Source of the DNA: JBDNFP01 sp041689775
Lineage (GTDB): Bacteria; Bacteroidota; Bacteroidia; Cytophagales; Spirosomataceae
DNA: 12,686 nt
Direction of reading: 5' to 3'
Assembly (NCBI GenBank): GCA_041689775.1
Contig: JBDNFP010000419.1
Span: forward strand, 1-12,686
Shown here piece after piece: positions 1 to 6,163 of this stretch (positions are counted from its first letter, which is position 1; every line of letters begins with the position of its first letter). The translations under genes and the position numbers were made by a program. The notes below the pieces were generated by a model. It was not told the DNA's origin and did no database searches. It saw only the letters and a list, made by a program, of their open reading frames with translations.

Positions 1-52
1 TGTTTTTTCTGATCTTCGTAGTTCATGCCGCAATGTTCGCCAGCGGGCGTCA
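1..52 (-). CDS. Possible 5' end of a gene running off the left edge
   Basis: On the minus strand an ATG at about position 52 opens a frame that stays open to the window edge and reads MTPAGEHCGMNYEDQKK. Its base composition is richer in G+C than the flanking AT-rich sequence. Only 17 codons are visible, no family can be recognised, and another minus frame (LDYDARWRTLRHELRRSEK) is also open here. It could equally be debris joined to the integrase relic. This is a weak call given only because something coding-like may continue to the left. Confidence 0.2.
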
Positions 53-430
53 TAGTCTAAATAATTTATCCAAATAAATTCTCTGGTGTATGCACTTATT
101 TAGACGGTTATCAATTTTGGTCGGAGTTGTACGAACAGTTTTATCCAAATAAGGAAAGATGTAATCATCAGAAGTAAGATGATTATAGTCCTCTAGAATT
201 GAAATGGCTGGGGGTAAAAGTTTGGTATTGAATACATATCCTGTTTTACTTCGTTCATATTCAAGTGATTGCGTTGGGGTTATGTTCTTCCAGGTGAGAG
301 CAGCTACATCAATAAAATTAATGCCTGAGCAGAAGTAGCTAAACAAAAATAAATTTCGGCTGTGGTAGAGTCGAGTATCCTTCTCGATATCTAATTGTAT
401 TATATTTTTAATATACTCATAGTACTTATT
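50..430 (-). pseudogene. Tyrosine recombinase/integrase fragment (Bacteroidetes type), truncated
   Basis: The minus-strand frame from about 430 down to about 85 reads like the start of the catalytic domain of Bacteroidetes phage/transposon integrases: DTRLYHSRNLFLFSYFCSG, then INFIDVAALTWKNI, then YERSKTGYVFNTKLLPPAI, then DDYIFPYLDK. These correspond to the helix before box I, box I, and the beta-strand pair with the catalytic Lys (SKTG). The box I position is usually Arg (CRG in relatives) but reads Ser here (CSG). The later HxxR and nucleophilic Tyr region is absent: similarity ends near RLNKCIHQ and the frame stops at about 50. A TGA at 431-433 closes the frame upstream, so the N-terminal SAM-like domain is missing too. 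It is a dead recombinase core, probably left by a mobile element. The family is clear by eye; the subfamily is not. Confidence 0.8.
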
Positions 431-616
431 TCAGGTAGAGTTTAGCTAGTCCATCTTAAACCTGCGATTCTGCTACTAATTAGAATAAAACATATGACTC
501 ACATTAAGAACATAAAAACGTGATAAATGCGTTATAAAGAATTATTACGCAGATAAAGCCCTTAGTTGAAAGACAAACCTCCATGAGGAGTGTAGCATAT
601 AAGGGATTGGTAGTAG

Positions 617-734
617 GTAGGTGATAACTATTAGTGGAACGCCGCCCGGCCATTAGATTTTTGTGAGTATTTGATATAGAAAATAGTAGCCATTGATTTG
701 GCTAGATTAATAATACAAACTAATTCTGCTTTAG
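617..734 (+). repeat. Diverged dispersed repeat, copy A
   Basis: Positions 667-734 match the reverse complement of 12245-12313 at about 57 of 69 aligned columns by hand alignment, with one single-base gap. The longest exact block is tacaaactaattctgc. A second block at 617-635 matches the reverse complement of 12335-12353 at 15 of 19, in the same order, so the repeat is at least about 115 bp. Copy A holds extra GC-rich sequence (about 636-653) that copy B lacks. The repeat has no coding frame. It ends in the perfect palindrome at 720-752 and stops about 10 bases before the first recognisable AtpA codon. Confidence 0.7.
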
Positions 735-752
735 AGTCTAAAGCAGAATTAG
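720..752. repeat. Perfect 15-bp palindromic hairpin
   Basis: ctaattctgctttag (720-734), a 3-base loop agt, then ctaaagcagaattag (738-752), a perfect inverted complement. There is no T-run on either side, so it does not look like an intrinsic terminator. It forms the end of repeat copy A. The distant copy keeps only one arm of the palindrome intact (12245-12260). Confidence 0.85.
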
Positions 753-761
753 GCTCTCTAG

Positions 762-1507
762 TTGGAAATTATTGCATTTAGGGTTATGGATATACCCGTG
801 GGTGATGCCCTGCTTGGTCGGGTTATCAATCCACTGGGGGAGGCCTTGGATGATAAAGGAGTAGTACCTTCTACTACCCGATTACCCATTGAGCGATCGG
901 CTCCGGCCATGGAGGGAAACGATCCGGCTGGTTTATAGTACATAACACCCTACGCGGCTACGAGTGTGGCGGAATATTTTATGGAGAAAGGGCGTGACGT
1001 ATTAATCGTGTATGATGATTTGACCCAACACGCTCGTGCTTATCGGGAACTGTTACGGATGGGCAGATATACCTTTCCCCTAAATTTGTTGATGTAGGTA
1101 AATCAGTTTCTTGGGTTGGTAGAAAAGCCCAATTACGAGCCTATCGGTCAATTACCCAGTTTGAGGAGTTAGAAACGTTTGCTAGTCTTTGGTACAAGAC
1201 TCGATGATGAGACACGTAAGATTCTTGTACACGGTAAGCGAGTTTCAAGTAGCTGGAAATGCAGTTCATGGATGTGATTGAGCAGATTTTGGTGTTACTT
1301 TCACTTACCAGTGGGTTATTTGATACCATACCCTTAGACCGCATTCGTGAGGCCGAGTTGGAAATAGGTACTTACTTGCCAGAGACAATCCTGCAAAGAT
1401 TAAGTAGTGCGGATGGTCTACTAAGTGATCCGGAACACGCAATAATCCTGGATTTAGCCCGTAAAGCGTTGGTTCCGTTTTTTGAAACACCTCCGCTAGT
1501 TTCTTGA
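762..1507 (+). pseudogene. atpA: F1-type ATP synthase alpha subunit, N-ATPase type, decayed
   Basis: The reading must be followed across several frames. VMDIPVGDALLGRVINPLGE then RLPIERSAPA (783-909) is the alpha-subunit region before the nucleotide fold. It jumps directly to MEGNDPAGL, a TAG stop, then TPYAATSVAEYFMEKGRD and VLIVYDDLTQHARAYREL. The Walker A P-loop and roughly 80 codons between these blocks are missing. After a second deletion come DGQIYLSPKFVDVGKSVS, RKAQLRAYRSITQFEELETF and, after a frameshift, TRLDDETRKILVHGKRV. The last frame (about 1265-1507) is the C-terminal helical domain ending FFETPPLVS. The phrases EGNDP and IEQILVLLSLTSGLFD fit the alternate (Na+-type N-ATPase) alpha subunit better than the housekeeping one. 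The N-terminal ~90 residues are absent. The next gene, the gamma relic, follows within a few bases, as in N-ATPase operons (alpha then gamma last). It cannot make a working subunit. Confidence 0.88.
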
Positions 1508-1508
1508 T

Positions 1509-2165
1509 AGGGATAACTTAGAAAACCTAGAACGGAAAATACAGGGAGCTGAGGAATTAGATTCAATTGTACGGACGATCAAAGATCTCGTTGCCTCTAA
1601 CATTAGACAGTACGAAAAGGCTGTGGACTCATTGGGCGAGTACTACCATACCATCATTCTGGGTTTACCTGCTTACTTTGGGCCTACCACAAATCAAAGT
1701 TCTGGTGTTAAACGTAAAGCGGGAAATAGTCCAAAAAGAATCACCGTATTTTTTTGGCTCCGATCAGGGACTGGTTGGGTAGTTTAATGACTCATTGGGG
1801 GATTTTGTTTTGGAATCACTCCAAAATATTTCGGGAGAGATAGAAATTTGGGCAGTGGGAGAGCGCATCCAAAGGTCGTGGGTAGTATAAATCTGACGCT
1901 GAAAGGGTTAATCTGTAAATCCCTTTTTGTCATTTTATTCAGAGCTTGTGCGGAATCGCAGGCCAGCGAAAACGCAAGTCGTCTCATTGCTATGCAGCGG
2001 GTAGAAAAAAACATCAAGGAAGAGTTATTTAATAGACTTTATTCGGAAAGATTGATTTCGCCCGCCCACGCCTGCGCGCACGCGCAAAAATTTATTCGAA
2101 TAAAGTCTAATGTTGTGTCAGAATTTGAAGCTATGCGTAATAAGTTAGATTGTACATTAATTTAA
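1509..2165 (+). pseudogene. atpG: F1-type ATP synthase gamma subunit, N-ATPase type, decayed
   Basis: The N-terminal helix is clear: DNLENLERKIQGAEELDSIV, then RTIKDLVASNIRQYEKAV (1512-1623). The triplet before it is AGG where an ATG start would be expected, so the start codon may have been lost. After a frameshift comes the family signature FGSDQGLVG, then TAG at 1780-1782 where relatives have Gln (GQFND), then FNDSLGDFVLESLQN and GEIEIWAVGERIQ. The middle of the protein is deleted. The C-terminal helix resumes at about 1914: SLFVILFRACAESQASENAS, then RLIAMQRVEKNIKEE, ending near SEFEAMRNK. A GC-rich patch at 2059-2085 interrupts the last helix. The subunit would be the rotor shaft of the enzyme that includes the upstream alpha relic. 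Both genes decayed together, and no other ATPase subunit is seen in the window. Confidence 0.85.
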
Positions 2166-2174
2166 TAGTATTTT

Positions 2175-2200
2175 AACGCGATAAAAGCGTTTTTTTATTT
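2175..2200 (+). terminator. Weak intrinsic terminator after the atpG relic
   Basis: A 5-bp stem aacgc / gcgtt (2175-2179, 2187-2191) with a 7-base loop is followed directly by a run of T (2190-2197). It lies 10 bases after the last atpG stop, where an operon terminator is expected, so it is probably a leftover of the former ATPase operon. The short stem makes its efficiency doubtful. Confidence 0.5.
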
Positions 2201-2232
2201 ATAAAACCAGTCATCATTATTATAAATGATAG

Positions 2233-2496
2233 GATACGATCGGTTTGTTAGCTTCGATCAAAAACCCTAACTATTTTAAGGAACTGATTTTGGTGGGGGC
2301 TTCCCCCGGTATCTTAATGACGACGATTACCTCGGCGGTTTTGATCGGGAAAATATTAATTAACTCCTCGATACCATGGAGAATAACTACATTGGTTGGG
2401 CATAGTTTATGGCCCCGGTTATTATGCAGAATCAGGAGCGTCCTTTTGCGGAGGCCACTTTTTTCGGATAATCGGTTGGATTTGCTAAATTTATAA
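2233..2496 (+). pseudogene. rsbQ: RsbQ-like alpha/beta hydrolase, decayed
   Basis: Reading across frames gives IGLLASIKNPNYFKELILVG then ASP (2239-2307), then RYLNDDDYLGGFDRENIN, a TAA (2361-2363) where relatives have Glu, then LLDTMENNYIGWA, a TAG (2403-2405), then FMAPVIMQNQERP. After a short deletion it gives FAEATFFSDNRLDLLNL and a stop. This follows RsbQ of Bacillus subtilis block by block: LASI..P..F..LI.VGPSP, then the GGF region, NYIGWA, and FFSDNREDL. The N-terminal ~100 residues with the nucleophile Ser (GHS) and the C-terminal catalytic His region are gone. RsbQ-type hydrolases work as small-molecule co-sensors for a partner PAS protein (known family role), and the next relic is such a protein. 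Confidence 0.8.
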
Positions 2497-2518
2497 CACT
2501 ATTAATTAATATTACAGT

Positions 2519-2561
2519 GTTAGAATCTACTTCCTGAATCCTTCAGGAAGCAGGTTCTAAC
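2519..2561. repeat. Long imperfect hairpin (20-bp stem, 3-base loop)
   Basis: The left arm 2519-2538 (gttagaatctacttcctgaa) and right arm 2542-2561 (ttcaggaagcaggttctaac) are complementary at 18 of 20 positions; as plus-strand RNA one mismatch is a G-U pair. The loop is tcc. No T-run follows, so it is not a standard terminator. A smaller dyad aacact/agtgtt (2496-2521) overlaps its left edge. It lies between the RsbQ and PAS relics and could be a palindromic repeat element or a remnant transposon end. Confidence 0.75.
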
Positions 2562-2661
2562 CTAGAAACCCTCATTTACCGGGTAGTACTTTCCAACAAA
2601 TGGAAGTTACTGGACGGTGCCCGGAAATGAGTGCCCGTGCATATTAGATTATTGAATTTAA

Positions 2662-3163
2662 TGCCTTGTATTTGATGATGATGCGCGTGTGGCTTATGTA
2701 AATACATTCTTGTGTGAAAGTCTAGGTTTTTCTCGTGACGAACTAGAAGGGGAGTCGCTCGATAAAGTTCTGGCGGTATCGAGTCGAATACTTTACCAAA
2801 ACCATTTATACCCGATGCTTTACTTACGAGATGAGGCAAAGGAAATATACATGACATTGAAGCTACGGATAGGCGAATCTGTCCCGGTGATGGGCGTAGC
2901 TAGAAGTAGTCCGCCGGGAGTAAGAAATTATCCTACGTAAAAATGAAGTGCTGACTCAACTAAAAAGTGAACTTGAAAACAAACAACAATTATCCGACCG
3001 ACAAATAACTTTACTCATCAAGCATAATCAGGAATACGTTCAACTTAACAAAGTGCTTTCACACGACTTGCTATTCGTACTAGTAAGGGTATATTCTGAA
3101 ATTGAACGTGGAACCCCTGGAAATGCTTTGCCTCACGAGGTTAATAGAGGAAGCGAAAGCTGA
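2662..3163 (+). pseudogene. PAS-domain sensor histidine kinase, decayed
   Basis: A PAS domain is readable from 2662: CLVFDDDARVAYVNTFL, then CESLGFSRDELEGESLDKVL, then SRILYQNHLYPMLYLRDEAK, then EIYMTLKLRIGESVPVM. This is the PAS type with an ILYQNHLYP motif found in RsbP-like and kinase partners of RsbQ. The frame then breaks (stop at 2938-2940). A charged helical linker follows from 2948, LTQLKSELENKQQLSDRQIT and LLIKHNQEYVQLNKVLSHDL. The VLSHDL block is the phospho-acceptor His box of HisKA kinases. The expected continuation after it (QEPLRK in relatives) is lost, and no ATP-binding domain is found. The N-terminal part before 2662 is also unreadable; LETLIYRVVLSNKWKLLD near 2562-2615 may belong to it. 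A phosphatase partner (RsbP) is less likely because of the His box. Confidence 0.75.
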
Positions 3164-3291
3164 GGCAAGGGAAGAAACCTCAAATTGGACAACTATGATC
3201 TTTGGAGGTGTTTAAAGAAGTGATAAAAAATACGTTCATAGGGTTGCTTTCAGTAGATTTTTTAGGGATGTGTGCAAATATTTAGGTACAT

Positions 3292-3320
3292 TATATTAAC
3301 GGCATCATAACGTTAATATA
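3292..3320. repeat. Perfect 10-bp inverted repeat in the gap before the dipeptidase
   Basis: tatattaacg (3292-3301) and cgttaatata (3311-3320) are exact inverted complements separated by 9 bases. The arms are AT-rich and have no T-run directly after them. The site lies between the end of the decayed region and the convergent D-amino-acid operon. It could be an operator-like dyad or another palindromic remnant; no role can be assigned. Confidence 0.6.
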
Positions 3321-3369
3321 TATTAATGATTTAAGGTAAAAATGGGTAAGGGTTAAGCGTGCGATACCT

Positions 3370-3394
3370 AAAAAAACGGCTAGCAGCCCGGCCG
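3370..3394 (-). terminator. Intrinsic terminator of the dipeptidase operon
   Basis: Read on the minus strand, 11 bases after the dipeptidase TGA there is a GC-rich hairpin region with either CGGC/GCCG (3391-3394 with 3377-3380) or the inner GGCT/AGCC stem, followed by seven T (A-run at 3370-3376 on plus). Position, GC-rich stem and T-run all fit an operon end. Confidence 0.6.
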
Positions 3395-3404
3395 CGAGAA
3401 ACCT

Positions 3405-4475
3405 TCATTTCCAAGAATTTTCTAGAAAGTCAACCCAGTTACGCCACATAATTCCTTCGATATCTGCCGGACTGTACCCATATTTTTGAAGTAGCCCCGG
3501 AATTGTTTGAAGATCAGCAATGGAGTCTAAGTCAATCGGTGCTTGTTCTTTTCCAAAGGCACCGTCGAGGTCTGATCCAATACCGACGTGGTAGGCGTTA
3601 CCGGCCAACTGGCAAATGTGATCGATGTGAGCTACAATATGCTCGATTTTCAGGCCGGTGCTCTGCGGAGTAGATACACCCCGTTGCCAACCAGGAATCA
3701 TCATCCAAGCATCAAAGGCCATACCAATTACAGCCCCTCGTTCAAGTAAAACTTTAATTTGTTCATTAGAAAACTGGCGATTATGAGGTGTGATAGCCCG
3801 TACTAGGTTATGGCTGGCCCAGACCGGTCCTCTATAGTTAGGCACTGCTTCCCAAAAGGCGCGGTCGCATAGGTGAGTAGCGTCCAGTATTATATTAAGC
3901 TTCTCCATCTCTCGTAGTAAGGCCTTGCCTTTATCGGACAATGGGGCATCGGCGTCAGTGCCGTGAGCATAGACCCCCGGGCCATAGTGAGCGGGGCCCA
4001 CTGCTCGTAGTCCATGCTGGTAGGACTGATGCAAATGTTCTAGTGAAAGGACCGAATCAGCTCCTTCGAGGCTCAGAATATACCCAATAGGAAGTTGTTC
4101 TGTATTGTCAGCACTCTGCCACAGTGTAAGGTGTTCGCGAAGTTCGGAAAGATTAGTAATCTGTACTATCTCTCCCGCGTACTCCATGGCCTGATACCAG
4201 GCTAGCTGCCCCTGCGTTTGTGCCCAGGCTTGCGCCTGTGAATGCCAACCCGGGAGAGTACTTCCAGGCTCAATATACCGGGCAATTTGCGTAGCCACAC
4301 ACAGGCCAATATTACTTCTACGCATCTCCGGAAAACTCACCACGCCGTGGCGGCGATCGGGCTTATCGTTAAGATTATACTCCCGATCACGAATACTTTG
4401 AAGCGGCTGAGTGAAATCACGATTCCAATCAAGGGCATTCATTGACAGGTCTAGGTGGGCATCAAAAAGAAACAT
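3405..4475 (-). CDS. Membrane-dipeptidase family (peptidase M19) dipeptidase
   Basis: A 356-residue zinc dipeptidase. The M19 metal and active-site residues are all present: His7 and Asp9 in DAHLDL, Glu137 in SLEGAD, His201 in LDATHL, His222 in ASHN, with the substrate-side HNR (231-233) and GSDLDG (300-305). The length matches bacterial M19 enzymes. No signal peptide or membrane anchor is visible, so it should be cytosolic. Family members hydrolyse dipeptides and, unlike most peptidases, often accept a D-residue at the C-terminal side. The ATG at 4473-4475 puts the HxD motif at the extreme N-terminus, as is typical. It starts 24 bases after the stop of the PLP enzyme and is the last gene of the operon. 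The context suggests it frees D-amino acids from peptides for the upstream enzymes. Family confidence is high; the substrate is inferred. Confidence 0.93.
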   Translation of the reverse strand: MFLFDAHLDLSMNALDWNRDFTQPLQSIRDREYNLNDKPDRRHGVVSFPEMRRSNIGLCVATQIARYIEPGSTLPGWHSQAQAWAQTQGQLAWYQAMEYAGEIVQITNLSELREHLTLWQSADNTEQLPIGYILSLEGADSVLSLEHLHQSYQHGLRAVGPAHYGPGVYAHGTDADAPLSDKGKALLREMEKLNIILDATHLCDRAFWEAVPNYRGPVWASHNLVRAITPHNRQFSNEQIKVLLERGAVIGMAFDAWMMIPGWQRGVSTPQSTGLKIEHIVAHIDHICQLAGNAYHVGIGSDLDGAFGKEQAPIDLDSIADLQTIPGLLQKYGYSPADIEGIMWRNWVDFLENSWK

Positions 4476-4499
4476 AGCGGTATCGAAAATTGTTATTTA

Positions 4500-5624
4500 T
4501 CAGATGGTTATCTTTCTTTTACGGGCAGTAATCTGCCATTCATCTAACACTGTTTGATTTTCTACCACTAGTGCAGATTCGTGCAAAGCTACCGTAGGGC
4601 AGATATGGTAGGGTAGTGCGTACAGCAGATCTCCCACCTTAATCATATTATGGTGTTTAACCTTTATAACCCCATGCTCTTCACTTTGGTTTAGCACTTC
4701 GTAATCCCAGAGGTTGAGAAAACGAAAGCGCTTTTCAATGGGGTTCTCTGCGGCAATTGCCTTGTGGCCCAAATCAATGGTAATGATGCCGGGGGTAGGC
4801 TTCGAAATAACCCGCGTGGCGATGAGGGCAGCGTTCTGAAAGGGTTGATCGAGAAAACGATCTCCGTAGCCCCAATCCCAAAGTACACTAGTGCCCGGGC
4901 TACAATACACGTCATTCCGTATAGCGTGCACCGTAAAGGTAGGTGAGCCACCCGCGATGATCATCAGATCTTGGAACCCTTTCTCAATAAGTTGGTCGCG
5001 AAAACGTAGTACTGGTTCAAAGGCAGCATCCGAACGATTCTTACGTTCATTAAAGTGGTTGTCGCAAATGTGACCGTCGTACACGTGCAATCCAATAATA
5101 TTCACCTTAGGCAATGCTGTTACCTGTTCGTACAGATCCATTAAACCTGCGTTAACGGCATGACCCGAACGATCCATGCCATTATTGACATCTAGAAATA
5201 CTCCACAAGGTTCTACTTGGCAAGCATCATTTAGGCTAATTGCCGCCGTCAAGGAATCTATTAAAGAGGTGAATTGAACCGAGGGGTACTTTGCGCGAAG
5301 CGCTTGTAATCGATTGATATTGGGCCCTACCAATTGGTAGGCGATTAATATCCAGCAAGCCCCGGCCTCGGCTATCATTTCTGCCTCAGCAATGGTGGCA
5401 CATTTGAATTTCGTGATACCAACCTCCAATTGCATCCGTACAATCTCAGGCATTTTATGGGTTTTCACGTGTGGGATCAGTCGTTCTGGCTTGCCTCCCA
5501 CCATAACCACCATTAAGCCTATGTTAAACCTTACTCTTTCTTTATATACTAGTAGAGAAGGCGTATAGACCTGCGAGAGATTTGTTACTTCAAACCAGTC
5601 ACATTTTTTTTGTTGACTATCCAT
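4500..5624 (-). CDS. D-serine dehydratase / D-threonine aldolase-family PLP enzyme (fold III)
   Basis: A 374-residue enzyme of the alanine-racemase-like fold III group that acts on D-3-hydroxy amino acids. From the ATG, the PLP-binding Lys is Lys54 in PHVKTHKMPE. The barrel is followed by LHVYDGHI, IAGGSPTF and YCSPGTSVLWD, all typical of the family. A metal pair His340-x-Cys342 is seen in PYHICP. His plus Cys matches the Zn site of eukaryotic-type D-serine dehydratase, whereas D-threonine aldolases described with Mn use His and Asp, so D-serine dehydratase activity (pyruvate plus ammonia) is favoured. D-threonine aldolase or 3-hydroxyaspartate aldolase remain possible. I chose the ATG at 5622-5624, 12 bases after the ridA stop; an in-frame TTG at 5634-5636 directly abuts that stop and would add four residues. 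Tight spacing shows one operon with the RidA-family gene. Confidence 0.9.
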   Translation of the reverse strand: MDSQQKKCDWFEVTNLSQVYTPSLLVYKERVRFNIGLMVVMVGGKPERLIPHVKTHKMPEIVRMQLEVGITKFKCATIAEAEMIAEAGACWILIAYQLVGPNINRLQALRAKYPSVQFTSLIDSLTAAISLNDACQVEPCGVFLDVNNGMDRSGHAVNAGLMDLYEQVTALPKVNIIGLHVYDGHICDNHFNERKNRSDAAFEPVLRFRDQLIEKGFQDLMIIAGGSPTFTVHAIRNDVYCSPGTSVLWDWGYGDRFLDQPFQNAALIATRVISKPTPGIITIDLGHKAIAAENPIEKRFRFLNLWDYEVLNQSEEHGVIKVKHHNMIKVGDLLYALPYHICPTVALHESALVVENQTVLDEWQITARKRKITI

Positions 5625-5636
5625 TCGGGTTTTCAA

Positions 5637-6107
5637 TTAGGGATGTAATTCAAACATAGCTTCAATTTCTACGGGAATATTGTCAGGCAACGACCCCATA
5701 CCTACCGCAGAACGAACACCCACACCATTTTCGGCACCCCAAACCGAGGCAAACAGCTCGCTACAACCATTGATGACGTAGGGATGACGTTCAAAATCGG
5801 CCGTACAATTCACCATACCAAGTACTTTAATGACTTTTTTTATTCGGTTCAGGCTTCCCAAGTTCGCAGTCAAGGTCGCCAAAATAGCTAGCCCAACCTG
5901 ACGAGCGGCCAACTTACCCTCCTCAATCGAGAGAGCTTCACCAACGCGACCTCTTATAAGAGTACCATCTTCCTGCACGGTGCCATGACCGGAAACATAT
6001 ACCCATCGATCATCTATGATCAACAAAGGCTTGTACACTCCCAAAGGTTTAGGGGCAGGTGGTAAAGTAAGATTTAACGCGTTAAAGTTTTGTTCAGGAA
6101 TCGACAT
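5637..6107 (-). CDS. RidA-family (YjgF/UK114) enamine/imine deaminase
   Basis: A 156-residue protein of the longer RidA-like type. Visible blocks are VYVSGHGTV (36-44), GKLAARQVGLAILATL, IKKVIKVLGMVNC and the C-terminal VRSAVGMGSLPDNIPVEIEA. Arg132 in VRSAVG corresponds to the conserved substrate-carboxylate Arg of RidA, and Glu148-Glu/Ile-Glu matches the family's C-terminal IEIEA strand. RidA hydrolyses reactive enamine/imine intermediates such as 2-aminoacrylate made by PLP-dependent serine/threonine dehydratases. It lies directly upstream of a PLP enzyme that may produce exactly that intermediate, which makes a detoxifying or rate-helping role likely. The gap to the permease stop is 56 bases. 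The enzyme should be a cytosolic trimer, by family knowledge. Confidence 0.92.
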   Translation of the reverse strand: MSIPEQNFNALNLTLPPAPKPLGVYKPLLIIDDRWVYVSGHGTVQEDGTLIRGRVGEALSIEEGKLAARQVGLAILATLTANLGSLNRIKKVIKVLGMVNCTADFERHPYVINGCSELFASVWGAENGVGVRSAVGMGSLPDNIPVEIEAMFELHP

Positions 6108-6163
6108 GATTATAAGGGTGTATTTAGGATTATTACTGATTCTTCTCCCAAAGAAATGAAAGA

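Larger units (their letters stand above)
434..761. other. Non-coding stretch between integrase and atpA relics
   Basis: No credible gene is seen on either strand. The left half (434-610) is AT-rich with no recognisable protein similarity. The right half carries the long repeat copy at 617-734 and the perfect hairpin at 720-752. A GC-rich 8-base palindrome (gcccggcc) lies at 646-653. The missing N-terminal parts of the integrase and of AtpA would have lain here, so this is probably a deletion/insertion junction. Confidence 0.6.

Noticed and set aside
3126..3172. Inverted repeat ttgcctca / tgaggcaa in the end of the PAS-kinase relic
   Set aside because: Only 8 bp with a long spacer and inside former coding sequence; likely chance.
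646..3393. The 8-base palindrome gcccggcc at both 646-653 and 3386-3393 as a possible shared site
   Set aside because: The flanking sequence does not match; eight bases occurring twice is not enough, and the second copy is explained by a terminator stem.
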